Assembly: GCA_030042795.1 (NCBI GenBank)
Contig: JASHYZ010000331.1
Span: 1-7,724, forward strand
Reading direction: 5' to 3'
DNA length: 7,724 nucleotides
From: Terriglobia bacterium
Lineage (GTDB): Bacteria > Acidobacteriota > Terriglobia > UBA7540
Positions 1-6,136 of the stretch are shown here, piece by piece. The position numbers and the translations under genes are program-made. The notes beneath the pieces are model-generated. The model was not told the DNA's origin, searched no databases, and saw nothing but the letters and a program-made list of their open reading frames with translations. How positions within the stretch are numbered: position 1 is the first letter of the stretch; every line of letters starts with the position of its first letter.

Positions 1-1836
1 GATCCGCACCAAGTGTGGGTAGCGAGGACCGCCGTGATAGTCAATGGAGACCGTCCTGTAATAGTCGTCGTTTACCACCAGGAGTTGCATGGGGCCGGTG
101 CTTGTCTTGGTGGCGCGCAGGGCTGCGTCGAAGATCTCGGGCGTAAATCGGCGCCCGTTAACCGCCACCACTTCCATGCCCGAAAGAACCCCAGCGCGAA
201 AAGCCGGGCTGTCCCAGACAGAGTCCTGCACGTGGCCATCGCTTCCGATGCTGAGGCCGATCGAATAGGTCGCGTTCACCGACGGGCCGCGCGGGCCGCC
301 GCCTCCGCGGCCTTCTCCCCGAGGCTCCTGATCCGTGTAGTCAACCTTCCAACCACTGGCTTCGATGCCGCCGACCGGCGCATCGGGTGAAAGAGAAGTC
401 AGACGGTCGTGGAAGAACTTATTCCAATCATAAGGGGCGACTTGGTTGAGCGTGCTTACAATCTCGTCGAAGTTGTAAGGCTTCACCTCAGGACCATTAT
501 TCGGGCTACCGTGGAAGATGTGGCAAAAGTCGTCGATTGACTTCTGATTGTGAGTGACGTCCCGGATGATGGTATCCACCCAGAGCCAGACGAGATCGCC
601 TTCTTCGTAATAGTCACTATCGCGCTTCCAGTCCAGCCAGCCGCCACCAAAACCACTAAACAGCGGCGCCAGAGTGGTGTCTTGCAAGTCCCGCCAGGTT
701 CGGCCGGGACGTCCGGGACCGAGCGAAGCTGCAATTCGGGCAATATAGTCGCGATACTCTTCGGGAGTCCACAGCCCGCTGCGGGCGGTCAGTATCGGGC
801 CGAGATAGTCGGTAAGGCCCTCGTAGACCCACAGCAAATCTGTTTTCATGGGCTGCTCGAAATCAGGCGTGGTCAGGTCGGCAGGACGGCGAAACTTCCC
901 GTTCCAGGAGTGCACGAATTCATGGGGCAGCAAGCTGGCCATGCGCACGCGTCCGGTGGTGAATCCGTTTTCGCCCACCCGGCTATCGTTGCATTCGTTG
1001 TGTTCGAGACCAAAATGCGCCACATGGTCGCTGAGGGTCAGGAGAAAATGATAGTCGCGGTAGTGACGGGTGCCAAAAAGCTTGCCGGATTCGGCCACCA
1101 GGTTTGTGTACTCCTTGCGGAGCTCGGGGCTGAGGTCAATGGCCGCTGCGCTGTCACCCGCGAGATCCATCTCGTGATGGATGGGCTCGCCCTGCGGTGT
1201 CACGTCGATGGCCTGATAGTACTGTCCCATGATCACCGGTGAATCGACGAGGCGCTCCAGGTCAACCGGCTTAAATTCAATCTCGTTCCCTGACTCCTGT
1301 TCGACAGGCAACGGCGTCCCATATTTCCAGCCCTCGGGCAACCGCAGCGTGGGCTTATAAACAATTTCACGCGCGGGAGCGCCTGCGGGATAAAGCACGT
1401 CCTGGTTCCATTCCAGCACGTCCAGCTTATCAGTGGCCGAAGCGCCCCCTGAATAGGGGCCGCTGGAGGGTTCAATGTAGTCGAACGAAACCTCCAGGCT
1501 GTTCGCGCCCTCGGGGACGTTAACGTGGAAGGTATACACATCGAGCAGATCGCGCTGCCAGCGAACCGTCTGCCCTGCCGCCTTCATCTCAAGCCCTGTG
1601 ACACCGCCGAGGGGCCCATCGGGGGCATGTTCGCCGGGAATCCATTTCGGGTAGTAAAGCGTCAGCGGGCCCGGTTTGGCGGGCATCTGAATGTGGATTC
1701 GAACGATCTTAAGCTGAACCTGGCTGGCATCAACCTCAAGGGTGATGGGAGGTCCGTTCTGGGCGTGCGCTCCAACTGCGAAGACTGTAACGACAAGGAT
1801 GAGTTCTGTAAGCAGGCGAAAAGGCCGTGAAGTCAT
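1..1836 (-). CDS. Secreted M61 family metallopeptidase (glycyl aminopeptidase type) with PDZ domain, C-terminus cut by window edge
   Basis: A continuous frame of 612 codons runs from ATG at 1836 to base 1 without a stop. Residues 1-25 form a signal peptide (hydrophobic LILVVTVFAVGAHA, likely cleavage after AHA before Gln26), so the enzyme acts outside the cytoplasm. The zinc site is HEFVH at 305-309, followed by Glu339 in VYEGLTDY, the usual third ligand about 30 residues on. Residues about 27-200 form the beta-rich N-terminal domain and about 200-490 the thermolysin-like catalytic domain. A Gly/Arg-rich linker (about 500-518) leads to a PDZ domain (about 521-595, with SPAFRAGVLSGMEVVAVNG). 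M61 enzymes remove N-terminal residues, often Gly or Ala, from peptides. The product ends with GGPRYPHLVRI, which I take to be near the normal family end, so probably only a short tail is missing. AGGAG lies 11 nt before the ATG, somewhat far. It follows the DUF2911 gene after 145 bp on the same strand. The family call is firm; substrate preference is unknown. Confidence 0.95.
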   Translation of the reverse strand, partial: MTSRPFRLLTELILVVTVFAVGAHAQNGPPITLEVDASQVQLKIVRIHIQMPAKPGPLTLYYPKWIPGEHAPDGPLGGVTGLEMKAAGQTVRWQRDLLDVYTFHVNVPEGANSLEVSFDYIEPSSGPYSGGASATDKLDVLEWNQDVLYPAGAPAREIVYKPTLRLPEGWKYGTPLPVEQESGNEIEFKPVDLERLVDSPVIMGQYYQAIDVTPQGEPIHHEMDLAGDSAAAIDLSPELRKEYTNLVAESGKLFGTRHYRDYHFLLTLSDHVAHFGLEHNECNDSRVGENGFTTGRVRMASLLPHEFVHSWNGKFRRPADLTTPDFEQPMKTDLLWVYEGLTDYLGPILTARSGLWTPEEYRDYIARIAASLGPGRPGRTWRDLQDTTLAPLFSGFGGGWLDWKRDSDYYEEGDLVWLWVDTIIRDVTHNQKSIDDFCHIFHGSPNNGPEVKPYNFDEIVSTLNQVAPYDWNKFFHDRLTSLSPDAPVGGIEASGWKVDYTDQEPRGEGRGGGGPRGPSVNATYSIGLSIGSDGHVQDSVWDSPAFRAGVLSGMEVVAVNGRRFTPEIFDAALRATKTSTGPMQLLVVNDDYYRTVSIDYHGGPRYPHLVRI

Positions 1837-1889
1837 GAGCGGATTTACTCCTCGCGGGAAATCGGCGTCAGTTAGGCGCGCCATGCCCG

Positions 1890-1923
1890 CGCGAGCTCGC
1901 GAGTGCCTGCCGCGAGCCCGCGG
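1890..1923. repeat. GC-rich palindrome plus small hairpin upstream of the M61 gene
   Basis: CGCGAGCTCGCG at 1890-1901 is a perfect 12-bp palindrome. It is followed by CCGCG-AGCC-CGCGG at 1910-1923, a perfect 5-bp stem. Both would lie in the 5' leader of the M61 transcript if transcription starts further upstream. No function can be assigned; palindromes of CGCG type also arise by chance in GC-rich DNA. Confidence 0.4.
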
Positions 1924-1948
1924 GGATGATTTGTCTTAAACCGTCATC

Positions 1949-1967
1949 AAAACAGGGAAATCCCAGT
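1949..1967 (-). terminator. Possible weak intrinsic terminator after the DUF2911 gene
   Basis: Read on the minus strand, ACTGGG-ATTT-CCCTGT (one T-T mismatch) is followed directly by TTTT, starting 15 nt after the DUF2911 stop codon. The stem is short (five pairs plus a mismatch), so it would be weak. If it works, the M61 gene needs its own promoter in the remaining ~110 bp; I saw no convincing -35/-10 pair there. Confidence 0.3.
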
Positions 1968-1981
1968 GACAAGGCGCCAGC

Positions 1982-2506
1982 TTACTTCGCCGCGAAAGCC
2001 GTCGAGAGCTCGAGGTCGCCCCACTGAACGGTGATCTTGCCTCCGGACCCCTCTTGCGCCAGGTTGATCGTGACCTCTTCGGCAGGCGTTGACGCCTTGC
2101 CTTGCGTCAGTGGGACGCTCACCAGGTCTTTCGACGCGTCATGATCCGTACCCCACTGGCCGTGCTGAGTGTTGAAGACAAGCTTCCAGCTACCGTCAGC
2201 TTGCTTCTGAGCCCACAGGCTGTACTCGCCTTTCGGAACCGTAGTGCCGCCAAAGTCCAAGTCGGCGCTGGTAGAAAAGGTGGTGTACTGGTTGGAGCCG
2301 AGGCGCCAAAATCCACCGGCTGGGAGCTCGCCGAGCATGCTTTGGATGCTCCTACCCTTGAGTGCAGGCCGCCCGTACTCCACGGAAACCTGGGCGCTGC
2401 CGACAGTCACCTTTGATTTTCCCCGCGCGCCACCCTGCGCGAACGCGGAGCAGGAAATTGCCGCGACAAGGCCAAGAGCACTGATCATTGTCAAGAATCG
2501 TTTCAT
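1982..2506 (-). CDS. Secreted DUF2911 family protein
   Basis: This 174-residue protein of unknown function belongs to DUF2911. The family's conserved block is visible: VSVEYGRPALKGRSI (about 40-54) and GFWRLGSNQYTTFSTSADL (65-83), then a GTTVPKGEYSLWA segment (88-99) and a C-terminal beta-strand region (about 143-167). Residues 1-24 are a signal peptide (MKRFLTMISALGLVAAI, cleavage after SAFA before Gln24 or nearby). An SC at 18-19 leaves a weak lipoprotein option. The start at 2506 is chosen over the in-frame ATG at 2653 because AAGGAGAG sits 4 nt before it, the signal peptide starts there, and a TATAAT promoter lies inside the longer version. It lies between two secreted peptidase genes on the same strand, which suggests a role outside the cytoplasm, but the biochemical function is not known. 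Confidence 0.93.
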   Translation of the reverse strand: MKRFLTMISALGLVAAISCSAFAQGGARGKSKVTVGSAQVSVEYGRPALKGRSIQSMLGELPAGGFWRLGSNQYTTFSTSADLDFGGTTVPKGEYSLWAQKQADGSWKLVFNTQHGQWGTDHDASKDLVSVPLTQGKASTPAEEVTINLAQEGSGGKITVQWGDLELSTAFAAK

Positions 2507-2510
2507 GGTT

Positions 2511-2518
2511 CTCTCCTT
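2511..2518 (-). promoter_or_regulatory. Ribosome binding site deciding the DUF2911 start
   Basis: AAGGAGAG on the minus strand stands 4 nt before the ATG at 2506. It is a strong Shine-Dalgarno match and fixes this start rather than the one 49 codons upstream. Confidence 0.85.
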
Positions 2519-2539
2519 TTGGAGTTGAACTGAATTTGC

Positions 2540-2576
2540 GGCTTCCGGCAAGCCGACTGACCTCGCCGTTTCGAGG
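2540..2576 (-). other. Two small hairpins in the DUF2911 5' leader
   Basis: In the predicted leader (about 90 nt) the minus strand reads CCTCG-AAACGG-CGAGG (2576-2561) and then GGCTT-GCCGG-AAGCC (2554-2540), both with perfect 5-bp stems. They lie between the predicted transcription start and the ribosome binding site and could affect mRNA stability or translation. They do not match a riboswitch class that I recognise. Confidence 0.4.
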
Positions 2577-2602
2577 CTGAGGACCTGATTCCGGCGGGAT
2601 TG

Positions 2603-2632
2603 ATTATACTCACAAACGTGTCTCCATGTCTG
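2603..2632 (-). promoter_or_regulatory. Sigma-70-like promoter of the DUF2911 gene, with an inverted repeat over the -35
   Basis: The minus strand has a perfect -10 TATAAT (2608-2603) and a -35 CAGACA (2632-2627, four of six) with an 18-bp spacer. The predicted start near 2596 gives a leader of about 90 nt. GTCTC-7-GAGAC (2636-2620 on the minus strand) is a perfect 5-bp inverted repeat covering the -35, which could be a regulator site. It lies 25 bp beyond the stop codon of the upstream M28 gene. Confidence 0.6.
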
Positions 2633-2656
2633 AGACGCAACGGACCGGTACAAAGG

Positions 2657-4942
2657 TTACTGGACGCCGCCGGTCAACCTTTCCAGCTCTCCGGCAGCAG
2701 AGTCCACCAGGGCTGATTCATCCTGCAAAACCCCTGCGACCACCGGAATTTGCCGGTCAGCCTCATCCCAGCGTTTCTGCTCAATGGCCTCACGCACTGC
2801 CGGCATGGTCTTTACCCCGTATCCTGTGTAGTAGCCGGGCGCATAGATTTGGTGCCGGTACCACGGACGGCCCGGCAAGCCGTCCTGGGTCATCAGTTTG
2901 CGTTCGCTCCCGATGAGTGTCTGGTTGAGGGCGTCCAGTTGAGCATGATCGAGCGCTGCACCCTCCTGCGCCTCGGCCTTTCGTAGCGCCTTTTGATAGC
3001 GATCGGTGCTGGCCCCGAGCTTGTCAACGGCGTTCTCCAGCGGCGCGAAGTTCAGGTAGGGAGGTTCCGGCTCGGTCTTGGGAGGAACGGAGGTCTTCGT
3101 CGGGTCGGCGGTGGCTGTAAAAACCCCTTCCTCAATCTCCTTGTTGCGCTCGCGAATCGTGTCGCGCTCGGTTGAGAGCAGCTTCTGGAGGTCGCTCACG
3201 TAGCGCCGCATCGTATCTGTGAAATCTGAGAAGTCGTAAGGCAAAAGCTCCGCGTCGGCCAGCCGCATCACGGCGGTCCCAATGGTCTCGGAAAGAACGC
3301 GCCCATACTCAAAAGTGGTATCGCCAAAATGGCTGTACCAATAGAAGTCATCGTAAACGGAGTGGTAGACGCCTCCGCCTGATTCGCCCCCGTAACCGAG
3401 GTCAAGAGATGCGATGCCGAGGTGTTGCAAGAAGGGCGTGTAGTCGGAGCCGGAGCCGAGCGCTTCAATCCGCAGGTCCGGCCGCTGGCGAATCTCGTTA
3501 CGCTCCTGGTCTGTCTTGGCTCTCTGGATGTGTGAAAGCTCGCTGCGTTTCCACACCGTGAGCTTGGTCTCCGGATCCTCGACATCCTTCGCCACCCCGT
3601 TGATGAACTTCTCCAGCGTATGGGAGCCTCCCATTCCCAGAAAGCCGCGCCCGTTCGAATCGGAGTTGATGTAGACGGCGGCGTGACGCTCGAGGTCATC
3701 GGCGTGGGTCTCGGACCACTCCGTGGAACCTAATAATCCGGGTTCTTCGCCGTCCCACGCGCAATAGATGATCGTCCGGCGAGGCTTCCAGCCCTGTTTC
3801 ACCAGTTCTCCCAGCGCCCGCGCCTCTTCCAGCAAGGCGGACTGCCCCGATGAGGGGTCCTCCGAGCCGTTCACCCAAGCGTCGTGATGGTTGCCGCGAA
3901 TGATCCACTCGTCTGCTTCCGTGGAACCCTTAATCGTAGCGATGACGTCGTAGAGCGGCTTGAGATCCCAATTCGCTTTCACCTTTAAGTGAACCTTGGC
4001 CGGTCCGGGACCGATGTGGTAAGTCAAGTCGAGGCCCCCGCGCCAGGTCTCGGGCGCCACCGCACCGCCCATGGCCGCCAGCAAAGGCCGCGCGTCGCCG
4101 TAGGAAATTGGAAGTGTCGGAATCTTGGTGAACACTTTCACCTGGTCAAGGGGCAGCCGCTTGGCGTCTTCCGTCGCCCCCACTCCCGGCGTGAGGGGAT
4201 CGCCTGAATACACCGGCATATCCATCACGCTCCCTCGTTGCACGCCTTCGAGCGGCCGGTAGGGACCTTGGGGAAATACGTCTCCCGCAAAATAGCCGTC
4301 GTCGCGCGGATCGGAATAGATCAGGCACCCTACTGCGCCGTGCTCGGCTGCCACCTTGGGTTTAATCCCGCGCCAGCTTCCGCCATAACGCGCGATCACA
4401 ATCGCTCCCTTCACGGAGACTCCCAGACGTTCGAGTTGCTCGTAATCCTCCGGCACACCGTGGTTCACGTACACAAGCGGCGCCGTCACATCACCGTCGA
4501 TCGAGTAGGCGTTGTACGTAGGAAGCTGCTCGTCATGCTGGCTTGAAGTAGGATCTTCGGGAACAGTGGGTTCTTCCAGCTTGGCCACAAACTTGGCGGG
4601 CGCAACCAACTCTACCAAGCGTTCCTTGGGTGTTGGGAACAAAACCTTGAAAGTTTCGATATGCGCGTCCAGGCCGAATTCCTTGAACTTGGAAAGAATC
4701 CATTCGGCATTATCCTTGTCGTAGGGCGAGCCGACGTTGTGCGGCCGGGCGGAAAGCCGGCGATCGTACTCCTTGAGGTTCGCGGGCAGGGGAATAGCTT
4801 TGAACTTTGCCTCCCATTCAAGTTCCGCACGCCCCGCCTCGTCCGAGTACCCCAGCAAATGCTCCACTGAGTCCGGCGTGGCTGCTGCGCACAGAAGGAT
4901 CGCCCCAAGTCCCAACACTGCCCAAGTAACACGCCTCTTCAT
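2657..4942 (-). CDS. Secreted M28 metallopeptidase of the glutamate carboxypeptidase II / transferrin-receptor-like family
   Basis: This complete 761-residue protein has the full architecture of human GCPII (PSMA): N-terminal part, PA domain (about 140-295), di-zinc M28 catalytic domain (about 325-570) and helical dimerisation domain (about 625-755). All zinc ligands and the catalytic base are present: His352 (GNHHDAW), Asp362 (EDPSSG), Glu399-Glu400 (WDGEEPGLLGS), Asp428 (INSDS) and His527 (YHSVYDD). Residues 1-21 are a signal peptide (WAVLGLGAILLCAAA) instead of the eukaryotic membrane anchor. The residues that bind glutamate in GCPII are changed: the two arginines of GRARY become Asp514 and Gly516, Asn257 becomes Thr, and Lys699 becomes Gly707, while the neighbouring Tyr is kept (Tyr708). 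I therefore infer an exopeptidase that is not specific for acidic residues. GGAGGAGGG lies 5 nt before the ATG. Confidence 0.95.
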   Translation of the reverse strand: MKRRVTWAVLGLGAILLCAAATPDSVEHLLGYSDEAGRAELEWEAKFKAIPLPANLKEYDRRLSARPHNVGSPYDKDNAEWILSKFKEFGLDAHIETFKVLFPTPKERLVELVAPAKFVAKLEEPTVPEDPTSSQHDEQLPTYNAYSIDGDVTAPLVYVNHGVPEDYEQLERLGVSVKGAIVIARYGGSWRGIKPKVAAEHGAVGCLIYSDPRDDGYFAGDVFPQGPYRPLEGVQRGSVMDMPVYSGDPLTPGVGATEDAKRLPLDQVKVFTKIPTLPISYGDARPLLAAMGGAVAPETWRGGLDLTYHIGPGPAKVHLKVKANWDLKPLYDVIATIKGSTEADEWIIRGNHHDAWVNGSEDPSSGQSALLEEARALGELVKQGWKPRRTIIYCAWDGEEPGLLGSTEWSETHADDLERHAAVYINSDSNGRGFLGMGGSHTLEKFINGVAKDVEDPETKLTVWKRSELSHIQRAKTDQERNEIRQRPDLRIEALGSGSDYTPFLQHLGIASLDLGYGGESGGGVYHSVYDDFYWYSHFGDTTFEYGRVLSETIGTAVMRLADAELLPYDFSDFTDTMRRYVSDLQKLLSTERDTIRERNKEIEEGVFTATADPTKTSVPPKTEPEPPYLNFAPLENAVDKLGASTDRYQKALRKAEAQEGAALDHAQLDALNQTLIGSERKLMTQDGLPGRPWYRHQIYAPGYYTGYGVKTMPAVREAIEQKRWDEADRQIPVVAGVLQDESALVDSAAGELERLTGGVQ

Positions 4943-4947
4943 CGTTT

Positions 4948-4956
4948 CCCTCCTCC
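4948..4956 (-). promoter_or_regulatory. Ribosome binding site of the M28 peptidase gene
   Basis: GGAGGAGGG on the minus strand, 5 nt before the ATG at 4942, supports this start together with the signal peptide that begins there. I found no clear promoter between it and the palindromes upstream. Confidence 0.75.
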
Positions 4957-4991
4957 GGCTTTATGCGGAAAAAAGCAATTGGGGGCCTCGG

Positions 4992-5078
4992 AAGGGCAGG
5001 GCTTTCAGCCCCGCCGTACCGACGCCTTCCATCTGCGTTATGGAAATCGCTTTGTGGCGGGGCTGAACGCCCGCCTTT
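4992..5078. repeat. 87-bp long imperfect palindrome (intergenic repeat)
   Basis: The left arm (4992-5015) and right arm (5056-5078) are near-perfect reverse complements, sharing a TTCAGCCCCGCC core. Inside, TTCCAT (5027-5032) pairs with ATGGAA (5040-5045). As RNA or single-stranded DNA this forms one long branched hairpin. It looks like a dispersed intergenic repeat of the REP/MITE kind. I recall similar 'cagggct..cagccc..ccgcc' elements between acidobacterial genes, but this needs a genome search. Confidence 0.7.
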
Positions 5079-5089
5079 CATAGTTCCAA

Positions 5090-5109
5090 CCCAGGGCTCG
5101 CGCCCTGGG
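5090..5109. repeat. Perfect 8-bp-stem hairpin
   Basis: CCCAGGGC-TCGC-GCCCTGGG has a perfect 8-bp stem and a 4-nt loop. It sits between the long palindrome at 4992-5078 and the GCCCC-TGT-GGGGC hairpin at 5122-5134, so three hairpins follow one another. No T-run follows on the minus strand, so it is not a standard terminator, though it could stabilise the 3' end of a cysteine dioxygenase transcript. Confidence 0.7.
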
Positions 5110-5121
5110 CTAAAATATGCC

Positions 5122-5134
5122 GCCCCTGTGGGGC
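5122..5134. repeat. Small GC hairpin at the edge of the MITE-like element
   Basis: GCCCC-TGT-GGGGC is a perfect 5-bp stem. Its right half (GTGGGGCT, 5128-5135) is also the outermost arm of the element that ends with AGCCCCAC at 5302-5309, so two repeat modules meet or overlap here. Confidence 0.5.
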
Positions 5135-5309
5135 TTTAGCAGTTTGTTGAAAAACCTGCGGAACCGTGTCATTCCGACGCCGAGCCCTGCGAGGCGGAGG
5201 AATCTCGCTCTGAAACTAAAGGAAATGCGAGATTCCTCGTCGCCTACGGCTCCTCGGAATGACAGTCTGGACGAGTTTTTCAACGAACTGTTAGAAGGCA
5301 CAGCCCCAC
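5128..5309. repeat. 182-bp MITE-like nested inverted-repeat element
   Basis: Matching arms are nested from outside in: GTGGGGCT (5128-5135) with AGCCCCAC (5302-5309); a roughly 20-bp arm holding GTTGAAAAAC (5146-5155) with GTTTTTCAAC (5275-5284); TGTCATTCCGA (5167-5177) with TCGGAATGACA (5254-5264); and GAGGAATCTCGC (5197-5208) with GCGAGATTCCTC (5227-5238), around an 18-nt centre. The order and symmetry are those of a non-autonomous palindromic element. It has no ORF of its own. It lies between the stop of the cysteine dioxygenase gene and the start of the M28 gene, where a transcript could fold into a very long hairpin. Confidence 0.75.
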
Positions 5310-5413
5310 CGAAGCGTAATTCATCAACGAACTTCTGTGACAGCAACCACAGGCGCAGCATCTCTCCGTCGTTCGCAGGGACGGCCAGCGGGCCGCGTCG
5401 CCGTGTTGGTGAT
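5310..5413. other. Non-coding stretch behind the cysteine dioxygenase gene with two small hairpins
   Basis: I see no gene here. CTGTG-ACAGCAAC-CACAG (5335-5352) and CGGCC-AGCG-GGCCG (5382-5395) are perfect 5-bp stems. The second lies about 19 nt past the dioxygenase stop codon and may help end or protect that transcript, but no T-run follows it. Confidence 0.4.
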
Positions 5414-6004
5414 TCAATGAACGAGGACGGCCTTTTCCACCTGCAGGTCTGACTTCAGTACGCCATACTCACTCGTATTGGCGAGCGTGACGTCGCGATA
5501 TCGCCTGGCCTTGAAATCATACACCTCGCAAGTGTCAAAAGGGCGAGAGTAAATGTGTAGCGTCACGGCGCGCGATCCGAAAGTAGCAGGATTGGCGACG
5601 AGATGGATGGGCTCATTGGGGTCAACCTCGGCCGGCCGTTCGGCGTCAATGATGTAACGGTCAGTAGGTTCGAGCTCACAGTATTGGGTAGCAGGATCCT
5701 TGCGAATCAGCCTAAAATTTTGCACTTGTACCTGACCGTAGGCGATAGCCATCCAACAGCGCTGGTTGCGATGATTGTGAATGGCGCTCTGCTGCCCCAT
5801 CTCCCAGCAGATCGCGATCAAATCGAACAGCGGAGTGTGGTGAACCAGGTTCCGCGTGTAGTGCTCCGAGCTGAAGTACAGGTACGGTTCGAGACTCCGG
5901 GGGTTCACCGGGTTGCGCCGCAAGTAGTCCAAGACCCCTTCATCGGTAAACTCGCTTTCGGGAATCGCGCCCAGCGCGTCCGCAAATTCTTGAATACCTG
6001 TCAT
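5414..6004 (-). CDS. Cysteine dioxygenase (thiol dioxygenase, cupin fold)
   Basis: This 196-residue enzyme adds O2 to the thiol of cysteine to give cysteine sulfinic acid in the cytoplasm. The features of mammalian CDO are all visible: iron ligands His76 and His78 (IHNH) and His134 (PIHLVANP); Arg51 in HYTRNLV, the equivalent of the carboxylate-binding Arg60; Cys83 (RNQRC) and Tyr152 (HIYSRPFDTC), the pair that forms the Cys-Tyr crosslink; and His150 of the catalytic triad, with Thr148 in place of Ser. Length is typical. One difference is S-R-P (153-155) where the mammalian enzyme has S-P-P with a cis proline. A 3-mercaptopropionate dioxygenase is the main alternative, but the Arg and the Cys-Tyr pair favour cysteine. 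There is no properly spaced Shine-Dalgarno; see the promoter entry for a likely leaderless start. The gene is divergent from the zinc-finger membrane protein gene. Confidence 0.94.
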   Translation of the reverse strand: MTGIQEFADALGAIPESEFTDEGVLDYLRRNPVNPRSLEPYLYFSSEHYTRNLVHHTPLFDLIAICWEMGQQSAIHNHRNQRCWMAIAYGQVQVQNFRLIRKDPATQYCELEPTDRYIIDAERPAEVDPNEPIHLVANPATFGSRAVTLHIYSRPFDTCEVYDFKARRYRDVTLANTSEYGVLKSDLQVEKAVLVH

Positions 6005-6012
6005 CGCCTCAC

Positions 6013-6041
6013 AATATAATTCGGCGGCGCGAAATGTTCAA
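6013..6041 (-). promoter_or_regulatory. Sigma-70-like promoter for a probably leaderless cysteine dioxygenase mRNA
   Basis: On the minus strand -35 TTGAAC (6041-6036) and -10 TATATT (6018-6013) are separated by the ideal 17 bp. Only 8 nt lie between the -10 and the A of the ATG at 6004, so a normal start site would fall at or within one or two bases of the ATG. The only SD-like run, GAGG, ends 2 nt before the ATG, too close to act, which agrees with leaderless translation. Confidence 0.6.
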
Positions 6042-6136
6042 GAAGAAGGGCAGCGCGTTGAATTGTGGCAGGGTCAAACTCCCAATCGGCTAAGATCGAG
6101 AGCGGGCTATCCGGAGAAACAACTGGGGAATTCCAT

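Noticed and set aside
550..1242. A 230-codon plus-strand open frame
   Set aside because: It lies fully antisense to the catalytic and N-terminal parts of the M61 peptidase gene, including the zinc motif. Its protein is low-complexity and resembles no family; long antisense frames are common in GC-rich genes.
2507..2653. A 49-residue N-terminal extension of the DUF2911 protein from ATG 2653
   Set aside because: The extension would place a signal peptide inside the protein, covers a TATAAT promoter, and ignores the strong ribosome binding site before ATG 2506.
5117..5452. 111-codon plus-strand frame and 83-codon minus-strand frame over the palindromic region
   Set aside because: Both run through the nested inverted repeats, so their sequence is dictated by the palindrome; neither shows a ribosome binding site or a known domain.
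6065..6136. ATG 6065 as the start of the zinc-finger membrane protein
   Set aside because: It would add 24 polar residues before the membrane helix and has no ribosome binding site, while GGGGA stands at a good distance before ATG 6137.
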